A stretch of DNA of 64,000 bases from Stagnihabitans lacustris (lineage in GTDB: Bacteria > Pseudomonadota > Alphaproteobacteria > Rhodobacterales > Rhodobacteraceae). Shown one piece after another: positions 35,957 through 45,611 of this stretch. The position numbers were made by a program, and so were the translations under genes. The notes below the pieces were generated by a model. It had not been told where the DNA came from. It ran no database searches and saw only the letters and a list, made by a program, of their open reading frames with translations. Within the stretch, counting starts at the first letter, position 1. Every line of letters starts with the position of its first letter. Location: assembly GCF_025950525.1 (NCBI RefSeq), contig NZ_JAPDGS010000007.1, forward strand, positions 1 to 64,000. The letters run 5' to 3'.

Positions 35957-36865
35957 ATGAGCCAAGACCTGTCAGCCCCCGCGATCCCAAGCCCTGCCAA
36001 ACCCTCACAGGACACGCGGGCGGGGTTCTTCTTTGCCCTGGGCGCCTATCTGCTTTGGGGTTTCCTGCCGCTGTATATGAAGGCCCTGGCCCATGTCCCC
36101 CCGCCCGAGGTCATCGCCCACCGCGTGCTGTGGTCCTTGCCCATCGCGCTGGCCGTCGTGGTCTGGTCGGGGCGGTGGTCCGCGCTGGTGGCCGTGCTGC
36201 GCAGCCCCAAGCTGGTGCTGGCGTTGGCCTGTTCGGCGCTGATCTCGGTCAACTGGGGGCTGTATGTCTGGGCCATCGGGTCGGGTCACGCGCTGGAGGC
36301 GGCGCTTGGCTATTACATCAACCCGCTGTTCTCGATCTTTCTGGGCGCGGTCCTGTTGCGCGAAAAGCTGAACCGGGCGCAGCTGGCGGCGATAGCCCTG
36401 GCAGCGGGCGCCGTGGCCGTGCTGACCTATGAGGCCGGGCGCCTGCCGCTGGTGGCGCTTGGCCTGACGCTGACCTGGGGGCTTTATGCCTATCTGAAGC
36501 GGCGGATGCCGATCGGCGCAAACGAGGGCTTCGCGCTGGAGGTGCTAATCTTGGCGCCCTTTGCGCTGGCCTATGCGGTCTGGCTGCAGGCCACGGGGCA
36601 GGCGGTGTTCTGGACCGACAGTCCCACGACCTGGCTTTTGCTGGCCGCGGGCGTCGTGACGGCGGTGCCGTTGATGCTGTATGCCAATGGCGCCAAGGGG
36701 CTAAGCCTGTCGACCATCGGCATCATGCAATATATCTCGCCGACGATGATCCTGGTGACTGCGACGCTGGTGTTTCACGAGCACCTGGCCCCGGCGCAAC
36801 TGGTGGCCTTTCCGATGATCTGGGCCGCATTGGCGGTTTACTCTGCTGGGCTGTGGCGGCGGTAA
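35957..36865 (+). CDS. rarD: EamA family transporter RarD
   Basis: A 302-residue drug/metabolite transporter with ten predicted membrane helices. The RarD signature YLLWGFLPLYMKAL near residue 33, followed by HRVLWSLP and INPLFSIFLGAVLLREKL, distinguishes it from other EamA proteins. Its natural substrate is unknown. Its end overlaps convergently by 28 bp with the glutathione transferase gene. Confidence 0.88.
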   Translation: MSQDLSAPAIPSPAKPSQDTRAGFFFALGAYLLWGFLPLYMKALAHVPPPEVIAHRVLWSLPIALAVVVWSGRWSALVAVLRSPKLVLALACSALISVNWGLYVWAIGSGHALEAALGYYINPLFSIFLGAVLLREKLNRAQLAAIALAAGAVAVLTYEAGRLPLVALGLTLTWGLYAYLKRRMPIGANEGFALEVLILAPFALAYAVWLQATGQAVFWTDSPTTWLLLAAGVVTAVPLMLYANGAKGLSLSTIGIMQYISPTMILVTATLVFHEHLAPAQLVAFPMIWAALAVYSAGLWRR

Positions 36866-37503
36866 CTGCTGCGTGCGGGCGCTTGGGGCAGGGCGGGCAT
36901 GTCCAGCCCCGCAAAGGGATCGGCCCAATGGGGCAGCGCGCCCATGCGCCCGGCCCAGGCCTGCAGCGCGGGGTAATCGGTCAAGGGCAGCTCGGTGACA
37001 TCGTCATAGGGCAAGAAGGTCGCCATGCGGAAATCGGCATAACTCAGCGCGCCCAAAAGGAACTCCCGGCCTCTTAGATGGGCGTCCAACTGGGCGGCGG
37101 CGCGGTGGAAATCGGCCAAGCCGCGCTCGACCCCCGCCCAATCGACCGGGCCGATGCCATAGCGCTGCTTGGTCCCCAGCTCCCAATGGATCAGTTCCGT
37201 CGCGGCCACGAAAGTCGCCTTGCCCCAAGAGATCCAGCGGATCACCTCGGGCAGGCGCCGATCCAGCGGCCAAAGATCGCCCCCCATCGCCAGCCTGCAA
37301 CAGATCGCATCGGCCTCCCACAGCGGCGGATGGCCCGGCTCCTCCAGGATCGGGATCAGCTGCGAGGGGTTCAGCGCGCGGTAGGTCGCGGCCTGATGGG
37401 GCGCAAAGGGTTCGGCGTATTGGACGGCGACCGGGGCGCCCAAAAAGCGTGCGACCGTCAGGGCCAGCCGCGGATTGGGATTGCGCGAGACATGCAGAAT
37501 CAT
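36838..37503 (-). CDS. Glutathione S-transferase family protein
   Basis: A 221-residue GST-fold protein. It has an N-terminal thioredoxin-like domain (ILHVSRNPNPRLALTVARFLG..., SQLIPILEEPGHPPLWEADAI with the Pro and Glu-Ala/Ser glutathione contacts) and a C-terminal helical domain ending in WAGRMGALPHW. Substrate unknown. It is convergent with rarD. Confidence 0.82.
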   Translation of the reverse strand: MILHVSRNPNPRLALTVARFLGAPVAVQYAEPFAPHQAATYRALNPSQLIPILEEPGHPPLWEADAICCRLAMGGDLWPLDRRLPEVIRWISWGKATFVAATELIHWELGTKQRYGIGPVDWAGVERGLADFHRAAAQLDAHLRGREFLLGALSYADFRMATFLPYDDVTELPLTDYPALQAWAGRMGALPHWADPFAGLDMPALPQAPARSSYRRHSPAE

Positions 37504-37586
37504 GCGGGGCTCCAATAGATTTGATATCAAATTAACGGCCCCGCGCCCAAGCGCAAGAAAAAACGCGCCGGTTTCCCGACGCGCTT

Positions 37587-37642
37587 GTTTTCATACTGAC
37601 CCAAATACTCCGGGGGTTTGGGGGCAGCGCCCCCAAGCCGCT
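37587..37642 (-). repeat. Dispersed terminator-like repeat (copy 7)
   Basis: Read on the minus strand directly after the gatB stop: hairpin TTGGGGGCGCTGCCCCCAA, then ACCCCCGGAGTATTTGGGTC AGTATGAAAAC. This copy shows the tail most clearly and sits where the gatB terminator is expected. Confidence 0.7.
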
Positions 37643-39156
37643 TACAACCCAAGCTTCTGGTTGACCATCTGGCCCACCACCGCCGGGTTCGCCTTGCCGC
37701 CGGTGGCCTTCAGGACCTGACCAGTGAACCAGCCCGCCAGCCGCGCATTGGCCCGCGCCTTTTCCACCTGATCCGGATTGGCCGCCATCAGCGCATCCAA
37801 GGCCGCCTCGATGGCGCCAAGGTCCGTGACCTGCTTCATGCCGTGCTTGGCCGCCTGTTCCGCCGGATCGCCGCCCTCGGTCCAGAGGATCTCGAACAGG
37901 TCCTTGGCCATCTTGCCGCTGATCTCGCCCTTGGCGATCAGGTCGATGACCCCGCCCAACTGGGCCGAGCTCATCGGGGTTTCGGCGATGGACAGGCCTT
38001 CCTTGTTCAGGCGCCCAAACAGCTCGTTGATCACCCAATTGGCGGCCATCTTGCCGTCGCGGCCCTGGGCCACGTCCTCAAAGAAGGCGGCATTGGCGAC
38101 TTCGGCGGTCAGCACATTGGCGTCATAATCGGTCAGGCCGAAATCGCCCATGAACCGCGCCTTTTTCGCATCCGGCAGTTCGGGCATACGGGCCGCGATA
38201 TCATCGACCCAAGCCTGGTCGATCTCCAAAGGCAAAAGGTCGGGGCAGGGGAAATAGCGGTAGTCATGTGCCTCTTCCTTGCTGCGCATCGACCGGGTCT
38301 CGTTCTTGTCGGGGTCGTAAAGCCGTGTCTCTTGCAGCACCGCGCCACCATCCTCGACGATGGCGATCTGACGGCGCGCCTCATAGTCGATGGCCGCCTG
38401 GATGAAGCGCAGCGAGTTCATGTTCTTGATCTCGCAGCGCGTGCCCAGATGGGAGAAATCCTGCGTCGCCTGGTATTTCTCATACTGGCCCGGACGGCAG
38501 ATGGACACGTTCACGTCGGCCCGCAGGTTGCCGTTCTGCATGTTGCCATCGCAGGTGCCCAGATAGCGCAGGATCTGGCGGATCTTGGCCACATAGGCGG
38601 CGGCTTCCTCTGGCCCGCGGATGTCGGGACGGCTGACGATCTCCATCAGCGCCACGCCGGTGCGGTTGAAATCGACGAAGGACATGGCGGGGTCCATGTC
38701 ATGAATGGATTTGCCGGCGTCCTGTTCCAGGTGGATGCGTTCAATCCGCACCAGGCGCGCGACACCGGGGGCGAGTTCCACCAGAACCTCGCCCTCGCCC
38801 ACGATGGGGTGATACAGCTGGCTGATCTGATAGCCCTGCGGCAGGTCGGGGTAGAAGTAATTCTTGCGGTCAAAGGCAGACCGCAGGTTGATCGCGGCCT
38901 TGAGCCCCAGCCCCGAACGGACCGCCTGTTCGATGCAGAACTCGTTGATGACCGGCAGCATGCCCGGCATGGCGGCATCGACGAAGGCCACGTTGGAATT
39001 CGGCTCGGCGCCCACCTGGGTCGAGGCGCCAGAAAACAGCTTGGACTGGCTTGCGACCTGGGCATGGATCTCCATCCCGATCACCAGTTCCCAGTCGTGT
39101 TTCGCCCCGGCGATCACCTTGGGCTTGGGCGCTTCATAGGTCAGATCCAGCATCAT
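37642..39156 (-). CDS. gatB: Aspartyl/glutamyl-tRNA amidotransferase subunit B
   Basis: A 504-residue subunit of GatCAB, which amidates misacylated Glu-tRNA(Gln) and/or Asp-tRNA(Asn). The kinase-like cradle holds [17 protein letters not shown], the ATP-site region [16 protein letters not shown] and [16 protein letters not shown], and the C-terminal YqeY-like tRNA-binding tail runs to residue 504. gatA and gatC are not adjacent in this window. Confidence 0.95.
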   Translation of the reverse strand: MMLDLTYEAPKPKVIAGAKHDWELVIGMEIHAQVASQSKLFSGASTQVGAEPNSNVAFVDAAMPGMLPVINEFCIEQAVRSGLGLKAAINLRSAFDRKNYFYPDLPQGYQISQLYHPIVGEGEVLVELAPGVARLVRIERIHLEQDAGKSIHDMDPAMSFVDFNRTGVALMEIVSRPDIRGPEEAAAYVAKIRQILRYLGTCDGNMQNGNLRADVNVSICRPGQYEKYQATQDFSHLGTRCEIKNMNSLRFIQAAIDYEARRQIAIVEDGGAVLQETRLYDPDKNETRSMRSKEEAHDYRYFPCPDLLPLEIDQAWVDDIAARMPELPDAKKARFMGDFGLTDYDANVLTAEVANAAFFEDVAQGRDGKMAANWVINELFGRLNKEGLSIAETPMSSAQLGGVIDLIAKGEISGKMAKDLFEILWTEGGDPAEQAAKHGMKQVTDLGAIEAALDALMAANPDQVEKARANARLAGWFTGQVLKATGGKANPAVVGQMVNQKLGL

Positions 39157-39347
39157 CGGCCTCCGTTTGCAGGTCTTTTAGGGTCCCGGCCCCCCTGCCG
39201 CAAGAGGCGGCTTGCGCTTTGCGCCATCAGGTCTTGCGCGGATTTTCGCCCATTGTTTGAAAGCGGCGTGCGATTGACTCGGAATTAACCCGGAATGTCG
39301 TCAAAAGCACCGGGTCGCACGCAATGCGACGGCAGCTTACTGGTCCG

Positions 39348-39929
39348 ATGTTCAAACTTGCTCTCTCCGCCCTCGCCCTTTCCCTCGCGCTGGTCCCCAT
39401 GGCCGAGGCGCGTCAAAAGAAAGAGGTCCTGCCCGCGATGCGGTGGGATCAGGCACAGGAGGCAGCCGACTGGACACGCCATGCGCTTGCCGCGGTGGCC
39501 GCGCATGACGACCAGTTGGCGGATGTGATCCCGGCCGATATCGAGGCCTATTGCCCCGGCTATCAGGATGCCTCGGTTGATGAGCGTCGGGCCTTCTGGG
39601 TGGCGGTGCTGTCGACGACGGCGAAATATGAAAGCAGTTTCAACGAGGCGGCCGTGGGCGGCAAGGGGCGGTATATCGGCCTGATGCAGATCATGCCGGC
39701 GACGGCCAAACATTCGGGCTGCGAGGCGACCTCGGTGGCCGAGCTGAAGGATGGCGCGGCCAATCTGTCCTGCGCGATCCGGATCGCCGCACCCAAGGTG
39801 GCGGCGGACGGGATGCTGGCGGGCAAGGGCAACCGCGGCATTGCGCGGGATTGGGGCCCCTGGGCCTCGTCCAAAAAGCGCGCCGCCATGGCGGAATGGA
39901 CCCGCGCCCAAAGCTATTGCCGGGCCTGA
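39348..39929 (+). CDS. Lytic transglycosylase-like exported protein
   Basis: A 193-residue protein (from the ATG at 39348; an ATG at 39324 is possible) with a signal peptide ending MAEA. A soluble lytic transglycosylase fold is visible: catalytic Glu95 in AKYESSFNEAA, then GRYIGLMQIMPATAKHSGC. It probably cleaves peptidoglycan in the periplasm. Three Cys residues could form a disulfide. A terminator follows. Confidence 0.8.
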   Translation: MFKLALSALALSLALVPMAEARQKKEVLPAMRWDQAQEAADWTRHALAAVAAHDDQLADVIPADIEAYCPGYQDASVDERRAFWVAVLSTTAKYESSFNEAAVGGKGRYIGLMQIMPATAKHSGCEATSVAELKDGAANLSCAIRIAAPKVAADGMLAGKGNRGIARDWGPWASSKKRAAMAEWTRAQSYCRA

Positions 39930-39964
39930 TCGGCAGGTTAAGGGCTGTGTCAGCTTGTTCAAAG

Positions 39965-39990
39965 GCGGCTCCGGTCCGGGGCCGCTTTTT
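39965..39990 (+). terminator. Rho-independent terminator of the transglycosylase gene
   Basis: GCGGCTCCGG...CCGGGGCCGC arms followed by TTTTT, 36 bp after the stop. Confidence 0.7.
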
Positions 39991-40043
39991 GTTTGTGGTC
40001 GCTGTCTTTTCGTTTGAACCGGTGCAAGACGCGCCCAAAAGGA

Positions 40044-40067
40044 AAGGCCCCGCGCAAACGGGGCCTT
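40044..40067. terminator. Bidirectional terminator, downstream of eno
   Basis: Stem AAGGCCCCG / CGGGGCCTT with a 6-nt loop; TTAATTTTT follows on the plus strand and TTCCTTTT on the minus strand. It serves eno, which ends at 40141 on the minus strand. Confidence 0.75.
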
Positions 40068-40140
40068 AATTTTTGGGCGCAGTCCTTTGGGGTCAGTTAC
40101 GGGGTAGGGTGCGTGATTTCACGCACCTTTCCCCCACCCT

Positions 40141-41427
<1,287 letters not shown>

Positions 41428-41513
41428 CTATGGCAGAAGTTTGCTCTCAACCTCCCGTTTAGCCGGGGATTGTGACAGAGGAAAGAGCCTGCTGCCGTGC
41501 TTGGAAAAAAGCC

Positions 41514-42371
41514 TTATCGCCGCCGTTCGGCCAGAACCCCCACAAGGCCCGCCCCGATGATCAGGCCGGCGCCGGTCAGGGTCAGGGCGTCGGGCACTTC
41601 GGCAAAGAAGGCCAGGCCCACGACCAGCGCAAACAGCAGGCGGAAATAGCGGAAGGGCGCCACGACCGAGACATCTCCGATGCGGGTCGCTTGCGTCACC
41701 GCCCAGTATCCCGCCGTGCCGAAGGTGATGGAGCCTGCCAGCGACAGGCTTTGCGCCAGCGTGGGGGTTTGAAACCCCTGAAACGGGATCATCGCCGCGC
41801 CCAGAAGGATGATGGAGGCGACGCCCCAGGTGGTGACTTGCTCGGTTGTGATCTCGGCGGGGATCTTGCGGGCGGCCAGGTCGCGCAAGGCCAGCCCCGC
41901 GACCGAGACCAGAACCCACAGCGCCAAGGGGTCAAAGCCCGCCATCCCCGGGCGGATGATCAGGAGGACGCCGGCAAATCCCGCCCCGATGGCAAGCCAG
42001 CGCCGCAAGGGCACCGCCTCGCGCAGGAACAGCGCCGCGCCAAGGGCTGCGACCATGGGCATGGCCTGCAGGATCGACGAGACCGTGGCCAAAGGCACCG
42101 AGGCCAGCGCGGTCATATAGGCCAGCGTGCCGATCATCTCGCCGGCATTGCGGGCGAGGATCGCGGGATGCAAAAAGCCCCGCGTCAGGCTTTGGCCGCG
42201 CGACTTGGCCAGCGCCGCAAAAAAGGCCGTGCCGCCAAGCGCGGTGATCAAGAGGATCTCTCCGGTCGGCAGGGTTTGGGCCGCCAGTTTCAGAAACAGG
42301 TCCTCGGCCGCGAAAAGCGCCATGGCCAGCGTCATCAGGATGATGCCGCGCAGATTTTCGGGATGGCGCAT
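41514..42371 (-). CDS. EamA/DMT family transporter
   Basis: A 285-residue protein with about ten hydrophobic helices and two EamA halves (about 8-135 and 150-280). TLAYMTALASVPLATVSSILQAMPM lies in the first half and GFAGVLLIIRPG between. Substrate unknown. In-frame GTG/ATG starts upstream are possible; MRHPENLRGI gives a usual N-terminus. The upstream gap (42372-42615) contains part of the CTGCCGACTG repeat cluster. Confidence 0.82.
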   Translation of the reverse strand: MRHPENLRGIILMTLAMALFAAEDLFLKLAAQTLPTGEILLITALGGTAFFAALAKSRGQSLTRGFLHPAILARNAGEMIGTLAYMTALASVPLATVSSILQAMPMVAALGAALFLREAVPLRRWLAIGAGFAGVLLIIRPGMAGFDPLALWVLVSVAGLALRDLAARKIPAEITTEQVTTWGVASIILLGAAMIPFQGFQTPTLAQSLSLAGSITFGTAGYWAVTQATRIGDVSVVAPFRYFRLLFALVVGLAFFAEVPDALTLTGAGLIIGAGLVGVLAERRR

Positions 42372-42438
42372 GGAGGCTTTCACGGGGCAAGGGCGTTTGG
42401 GCCTTGGGTATTTGATCAAATGGGGAAAGGGAAGGGCC

Positions 42439-42610
42439 CTGCCGACTGGACTGCCGCATTGCCCCTTGGGGCGGAGGCCGCGCCGACCCATGGGGACGTG
42501 ACCGATGACGGGGGCGCCCTGCCGACAGATGGGCCCGGCCGATTGCATCTGCGCGGCCAAGCGTGCCGACTGTCAGGGATGCCCCGGCTGAGCCGCGGCT
42601 CTGCCGATTG
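42439..42610. repeat. CTGCCGACTG decamer cluster (region B)
   Basis: CTGCCGACTG exactly at 42439; one-mismatch forms at 42519 (CTGCCGACAG), 42563 (GTGCCGACTG) and 42601 (CTGCCGATTG). They fill the 244-bp gap between the DMT gene and the Fur/Mur gene. Confidence 0.6.
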
Positions 42611-42615
42611 CGCCG

Positions 42616-43023
42616 CTAATCCTTCACCCGCTTGGCGTAAAGTTCAAGCCTGTGGCCGATCAGCCGATAGCCCAGCCGGGCGGCGATGCGCTCTTGCAGG
42701 GCCTCGATCTCGGGGTCGACGAATTCGATCACCTCGCCCGTGCCCATGTCGATCAGGTGGTCGTGGTGGTCGCGTTCGGCATCCTCATAGCGCGCCCGCC
42801 CATCGCCGAATTCCAGCCGGTCCAGGATGCCCGCCTCTTCGAACAGCTTGACCGTCCGGTAGACCGTGGCCAAGGAGATCCCCGCATCCAGCCGCACGGC
42901 GCGGGCGTGCAGCTCTTCGACATCCGGGTGGTCCTCGGCCTCGGACAGAACCCGGGCGATGACGCGGCGCGGGGTGGTCATGCGCAGGCCTTGGGCCTCG
43001 CAGCGGGCGATGATGTCAGCCAT
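42616..43023 (-). CDS. Fur/Mur family metal-responsive regulator
   Basis: A 135-residue Fur-superfamily protein. The winged helix (about 1-75) includes ARCEAQGLRMTTPRRVIARVL and ISLATVYRTVKLFEEAGIL; the dimerisation domain has the metal-site HHDHLIDMGTGEVIEF. In alphaproteobacteria this type (Fur, often called Mur) senses Mn/Fe; here the sensed metal is not proved. No CxxC zinc pair is visible. Both flanking gaps carry decamer repeats. Confidence 0.85.
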   Translation of the reverse strand: MADIIARCEAQGLRMTTPRRVIARVLSEAEDHPDVEELHARAVRLDAGISLATVYRTVKLFEEAGILDRLEFGDGRARYEDAERDHHDHLIDMGTGEVIEFVDPEIEALQERIAARLGYRLIGHRLELYAKRVKD

Positions 43024-43099
43024 GGGCCACCTCCTGTCGCCGCTTTAGCCAGAGGCGGCGGTTTTGGGAAGGGGAGACATAGCCGCCCGCAAGGCCTGT

Positions 43100-43189
43100 C
43101 AGTCGGCTGGGCGACGGTGCAGGACGTCAAGCCCGGGTGCCGTCGGCAGGGCGCGGCCTCTGACCTTGGCGCGCGGTGTCAGTCGGCAG
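43100..43189. repeat. CAGTCGGCAG decamer cluster (region C)
   Basis: CAGTCGGCAG exactly at 43180; CAGTCGGCTG at 43100; a partial GCCGTCGGCAG near 43139. Sequence after the 43100 copy (GGGCGAC...) resembles that after the 21057 copy. Orientation is opposite to the cluster at 42.4-42.6 kb, so the Fur/Mur gene is bracketed by inverted clusters. Confidence 0.6.
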
Positions 43190-43211
43190 GACCCTCGGGC
43201 CATCAGGCGCC

Positions 43212-44210
43212 TCAGGCTTTGATGCCCCACAGCGCCATCCCCGCAGGCCGCGCAGCTTCCACCCCCAGCTCCAGCCCGCGCGGTCCCAGCACCCGGCCCG
43301 GGATCGCATGGCGGTCCAGCGCGCCTTCCAGCGTCAGCGCCAGGTCCAGCCCGAAGCGCGGATCGTCAAAATGCCAACCGTGACACCAAGCCATCCCCGC
43401 CCCCGGCGCCGGCGCAAGCGCCCGGAAATGGCCCGTGCAATCGACATTCACCGCCTTGGCCTGCGCCCCCGCTGGCAGACCCACCCGACCGGCCCGCGCA
43501 GAAACCCCCAGCCGTTTCGCATTGGACACCGCCAGCACCGCATCCGCGCCGTTGGAATAATTCGTCACCCGCATCGCGCGCCGCATCAGGGGCGCGCTCC
43601 AGGCCGCCCCCGCGCCCAGACTGTCGGCCGCGATATCCGCCCCGATCAGCGCCACTTGCCCCACCCGCCAGTCGGATTTGAACAAGGCCCCCTCTTTTTC
43701 CGCCGCGGCAAAGGCCTCCAATATCACATAGGCCCCGGTCGAATGGCCCAGAAGATGCACATTGGTCACGCAGCCCGCGCGCTGCCCCTCGGCCAAAAGC
43801 CGCACGCCCCGCGCCACCAAGGCCCCAGCCACCGAAGCCGCATCCCGCCGATCCTCGATGTAATTCAGCACCGAATTGGCCGAGGGCCAGTCGAATCCCA
43901 CCACAACCCCGCGCCAGCCGCTCGCCCGAAGGTTGCGGTCCAGCGCGCGGGTCCGGTCCACCACCGCCGCGATGTCATTGTTATAGCCATGCACAAAGAT
44001 CAGCACGTCCCCCGCCGGCGAGATCGAGACCGGGTTCAGATCGCCATCCGCCAGACCCCGCACCTCGGCGACCCAGGTCTTGACCGGCACGACATGGCTT
44101 TTGTCATAGACCGCATCCGTTTCGGGCAGGCGCAGGAACTGCACGGGGCCGGGGTCAGAGGTGAAGCCCTTGCCTTGGCCTTTGCGGGCTGTGATGAGAT
44201 AGCTGGACAT
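43212..44210 (-). CDS. Alpha/beta hydrolase (DUF900 type)
   Basis: A 332-residue hydrolase with the DUF900 pattern: IFVHGYNND near residue 71-79, GFDWPSANSVLNYIEDR, and the nucleophile elbow GHSTG (Ser157). Related proteins are esterases or lipases of unknown substrate. No signal peptide is seen. Confidence 0.78.
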   Translation of the reverse strand: MSSYLITARKGQGKGFTSDPGPVQFLRLPETDAVYDKSHVVPVKTWVAEVRGLADGDLNPVSISPAGDVLIFVHGYNNDIAAVVDRTRALDRNLRASGWRGVVVGFDWPSANSVLNYIEDRRDAASVAGALVARGVRLLAEGQRAGCVTNVHLLGHSTGAYVILEAFAAAEKEGALFKSDWRVGQVALIGADIAADSLGAGAAWSAPLMRRAMRVTNYSNGADAVLAVSNAKRLGVSARAGRVGLPAGAQAKAVNVDCTGHFRALAPAPGAGMAWCHGWHFDDPRFGLDLALTLEGALDRHAIPGRVLGPRGLELGVEAARPAGMALWGIKA

Positions 44211-44309
44211 CGGCGCCTCCTGTGACGGGACTTCCCGGGACGGGGCGATCATGGTTGGCAAATGATTAATTTGGCCTTGGCGCGGCGTGCGCTGCAAAAG
44301 GGGGGCGAC

Positions 44310-45191
44310 ATGCGCAAGGACAGGCTGGACGGAAAGGGGCTGGCGGTCCTTTTGGCGGTGACGCTGCTGCTGGCGGGCAACCAGATCGTGATCAAGCTGG
44401 TGAATGACGGGCTGCAGCCGGTGTTTTTCGCGGGCTTGCGCAGCGCCTTGGCGGTGGTCTTTGTCGGGCTGTGGCTGTGGCTGCGCGGGCTTTGGCCGCG
44501 CGTCAGGCGGACCGACCTTGGCCCCGGGCTGCTGATCGGCACGGTCTTCGCTGCCGAATTCATCGGGCTTTTCATGGCATTGGACCTGACGACCGTGGGC
44601 CATGCCAGCCTGATCATGTATTCCATGCCGGTCTGGATGGGGGTGCTTGCGCATTTCTTCATCCCGGGTGAGCGCGCCACGCCGCTGAAGGCGCTTGGCC
44701 TGGGGCTGGCCTTTGCCGGCACCGCCATGGCGATCTTGTCGAAATCCTCGGGCGGTCAGGCCAGCCTTCTGGGCGACCTTTGCGCCTTGGTGGGTGCGCT
44801 GGGTTGGGCGGGCACGGCCTTTATCGCGCGGGTCTCGCGGTTGCGCCACGCAGGCCCCGAGGCGCAGTTGTTCTGGATGGTCCTGGTCTCGGCCCCGATC
44901 CTGATCGTCCTCGCCCCCGCCTTCGGGCCGCTGTTGCGCGACATCCAGCCGGTCCATTGGGCCTGGCTGGTGGCCCAGGCGGGAATCGTCGTGGCGGGCG
45001 GCTTCATCGCCTGGCTTTGGCTTTTGTCGGTCTATCCGACCTCTACCGTCGCCTCGTTTTCCTTCCTGACCCCGATCCTCGCGATTCTTTTTGGCCATCT
45101 GGTCTTTGGTGAGTCGCTATCCCTTGGGGTGATCGGGGCGGCGGGCCTGGTGTCTTGTGGCATTATTATGATCAACCGAAAGGCGAGTTGA
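44310..45191 (+). CDS. EamA/DMT family transporter
   Basis: A 293-residue membrane protein with ten hydrophobic segments and two EamA repeats (FFAGLRSALAVVFVG and ALGWAGTAFIARVSR regions; SVYPTSTVASFSFLTPILAILFGHLVFGESL near the end). Substrate unknown. It is divergent from the DUF900 hydrolase. Confidence 0.84.
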   Translation: MRKDRLDGKGLAVLLAVTLLLAGNQIVIKLVNDGLQPVFFAGLRSALAVVFVGLWLWLRGLWPRVRRTDLGPGLLIGTVFAAEFIGLFMALDLTTVGHASLIMYSMPVWMGVLAHFFIPGERATPLKALGLGLAFAGTAMAILSKSSGGQASLLGDLCALVGALGWAGTAFIARVSRLRHAGPEAQLFWMVLVSAPILIVLAPAFGPLLRDIQPVHWAWLVAQAGIVVAGGFIAWLWLLSVYPTSTVASFSFLTPILAILFGHLVFGESLSLGVIGAAGLVSCGIIMINRKAS

Positions 45192-45611
45192 GCCGACAGA
45201 ATCAACGCCCACCTGCAAGGCGCCCTTCAGACGGCAGATTAGTCCCAAGCCCCAAACCCCCCTGCTGACACGGAAATTGCCGCGCCATCCACAGGCCCCC
45301 CCGACTTGCACACAAGTTCATCCACAGGCCAGGATGCGCCCGCAGAAACGCCACCCCTAGAGGCGCTTTGGGGGTCAAGCACAAAATCTGGGGGCGAATA
45401 GTAAAAAATCCGTTGCCGTCGCCTTGGGATTGCGCCAATTTCCCTCTCGTCGGCGGCGGGCGTTCCACAAGACCCATGGCCGATGGGGACAGACCGAGCA
45501 GTTCATTTCGCCTTTCCGGCAACGCCAGGCCAATAGCCTGGGCGGGTGATCTCTTGCGCCGTGTTCCCGGGCATCACGGCGGGGCAGTCTCGCGCATCAG
45601 GGATTTGGGTC
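45192..45611. other. 420-bp leader region of nrdJ
   Basis: No gene is recognised. It contains two CATCCACAGGCC boxes 33 bp apart (45286 and 45319), and otherwise unstructured sequence. I searched for a cobalamin riboswitch, which would suit a B12-dependent enzyme, and saw no convincing B12-box. Confidence 0.55.
45285..45330. promoter_or_regulatory. Paired DnaA-box/NrdR-like boxes upstream of nrdJ
   Basis: Two copies of CATCCACAGGCC at 45286-45297 and 45319-45330, spaced 33 bp (about three helical turns). TCATCCACA differs from the DnaA-box TTATCCACA by one base. Paired sites three turns apart are also how NrdR operators are arranged at ribonucleotide reductase genes. Identity of the binding protein is inference. 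Confidence 0.4.

Noticed and set aside
45192-45611. Cobalamin riboswitch before nrdJ
   Set aside because: Expected for some B12-linked genes, but I could not find a B12-box or a matching fold in the leader.
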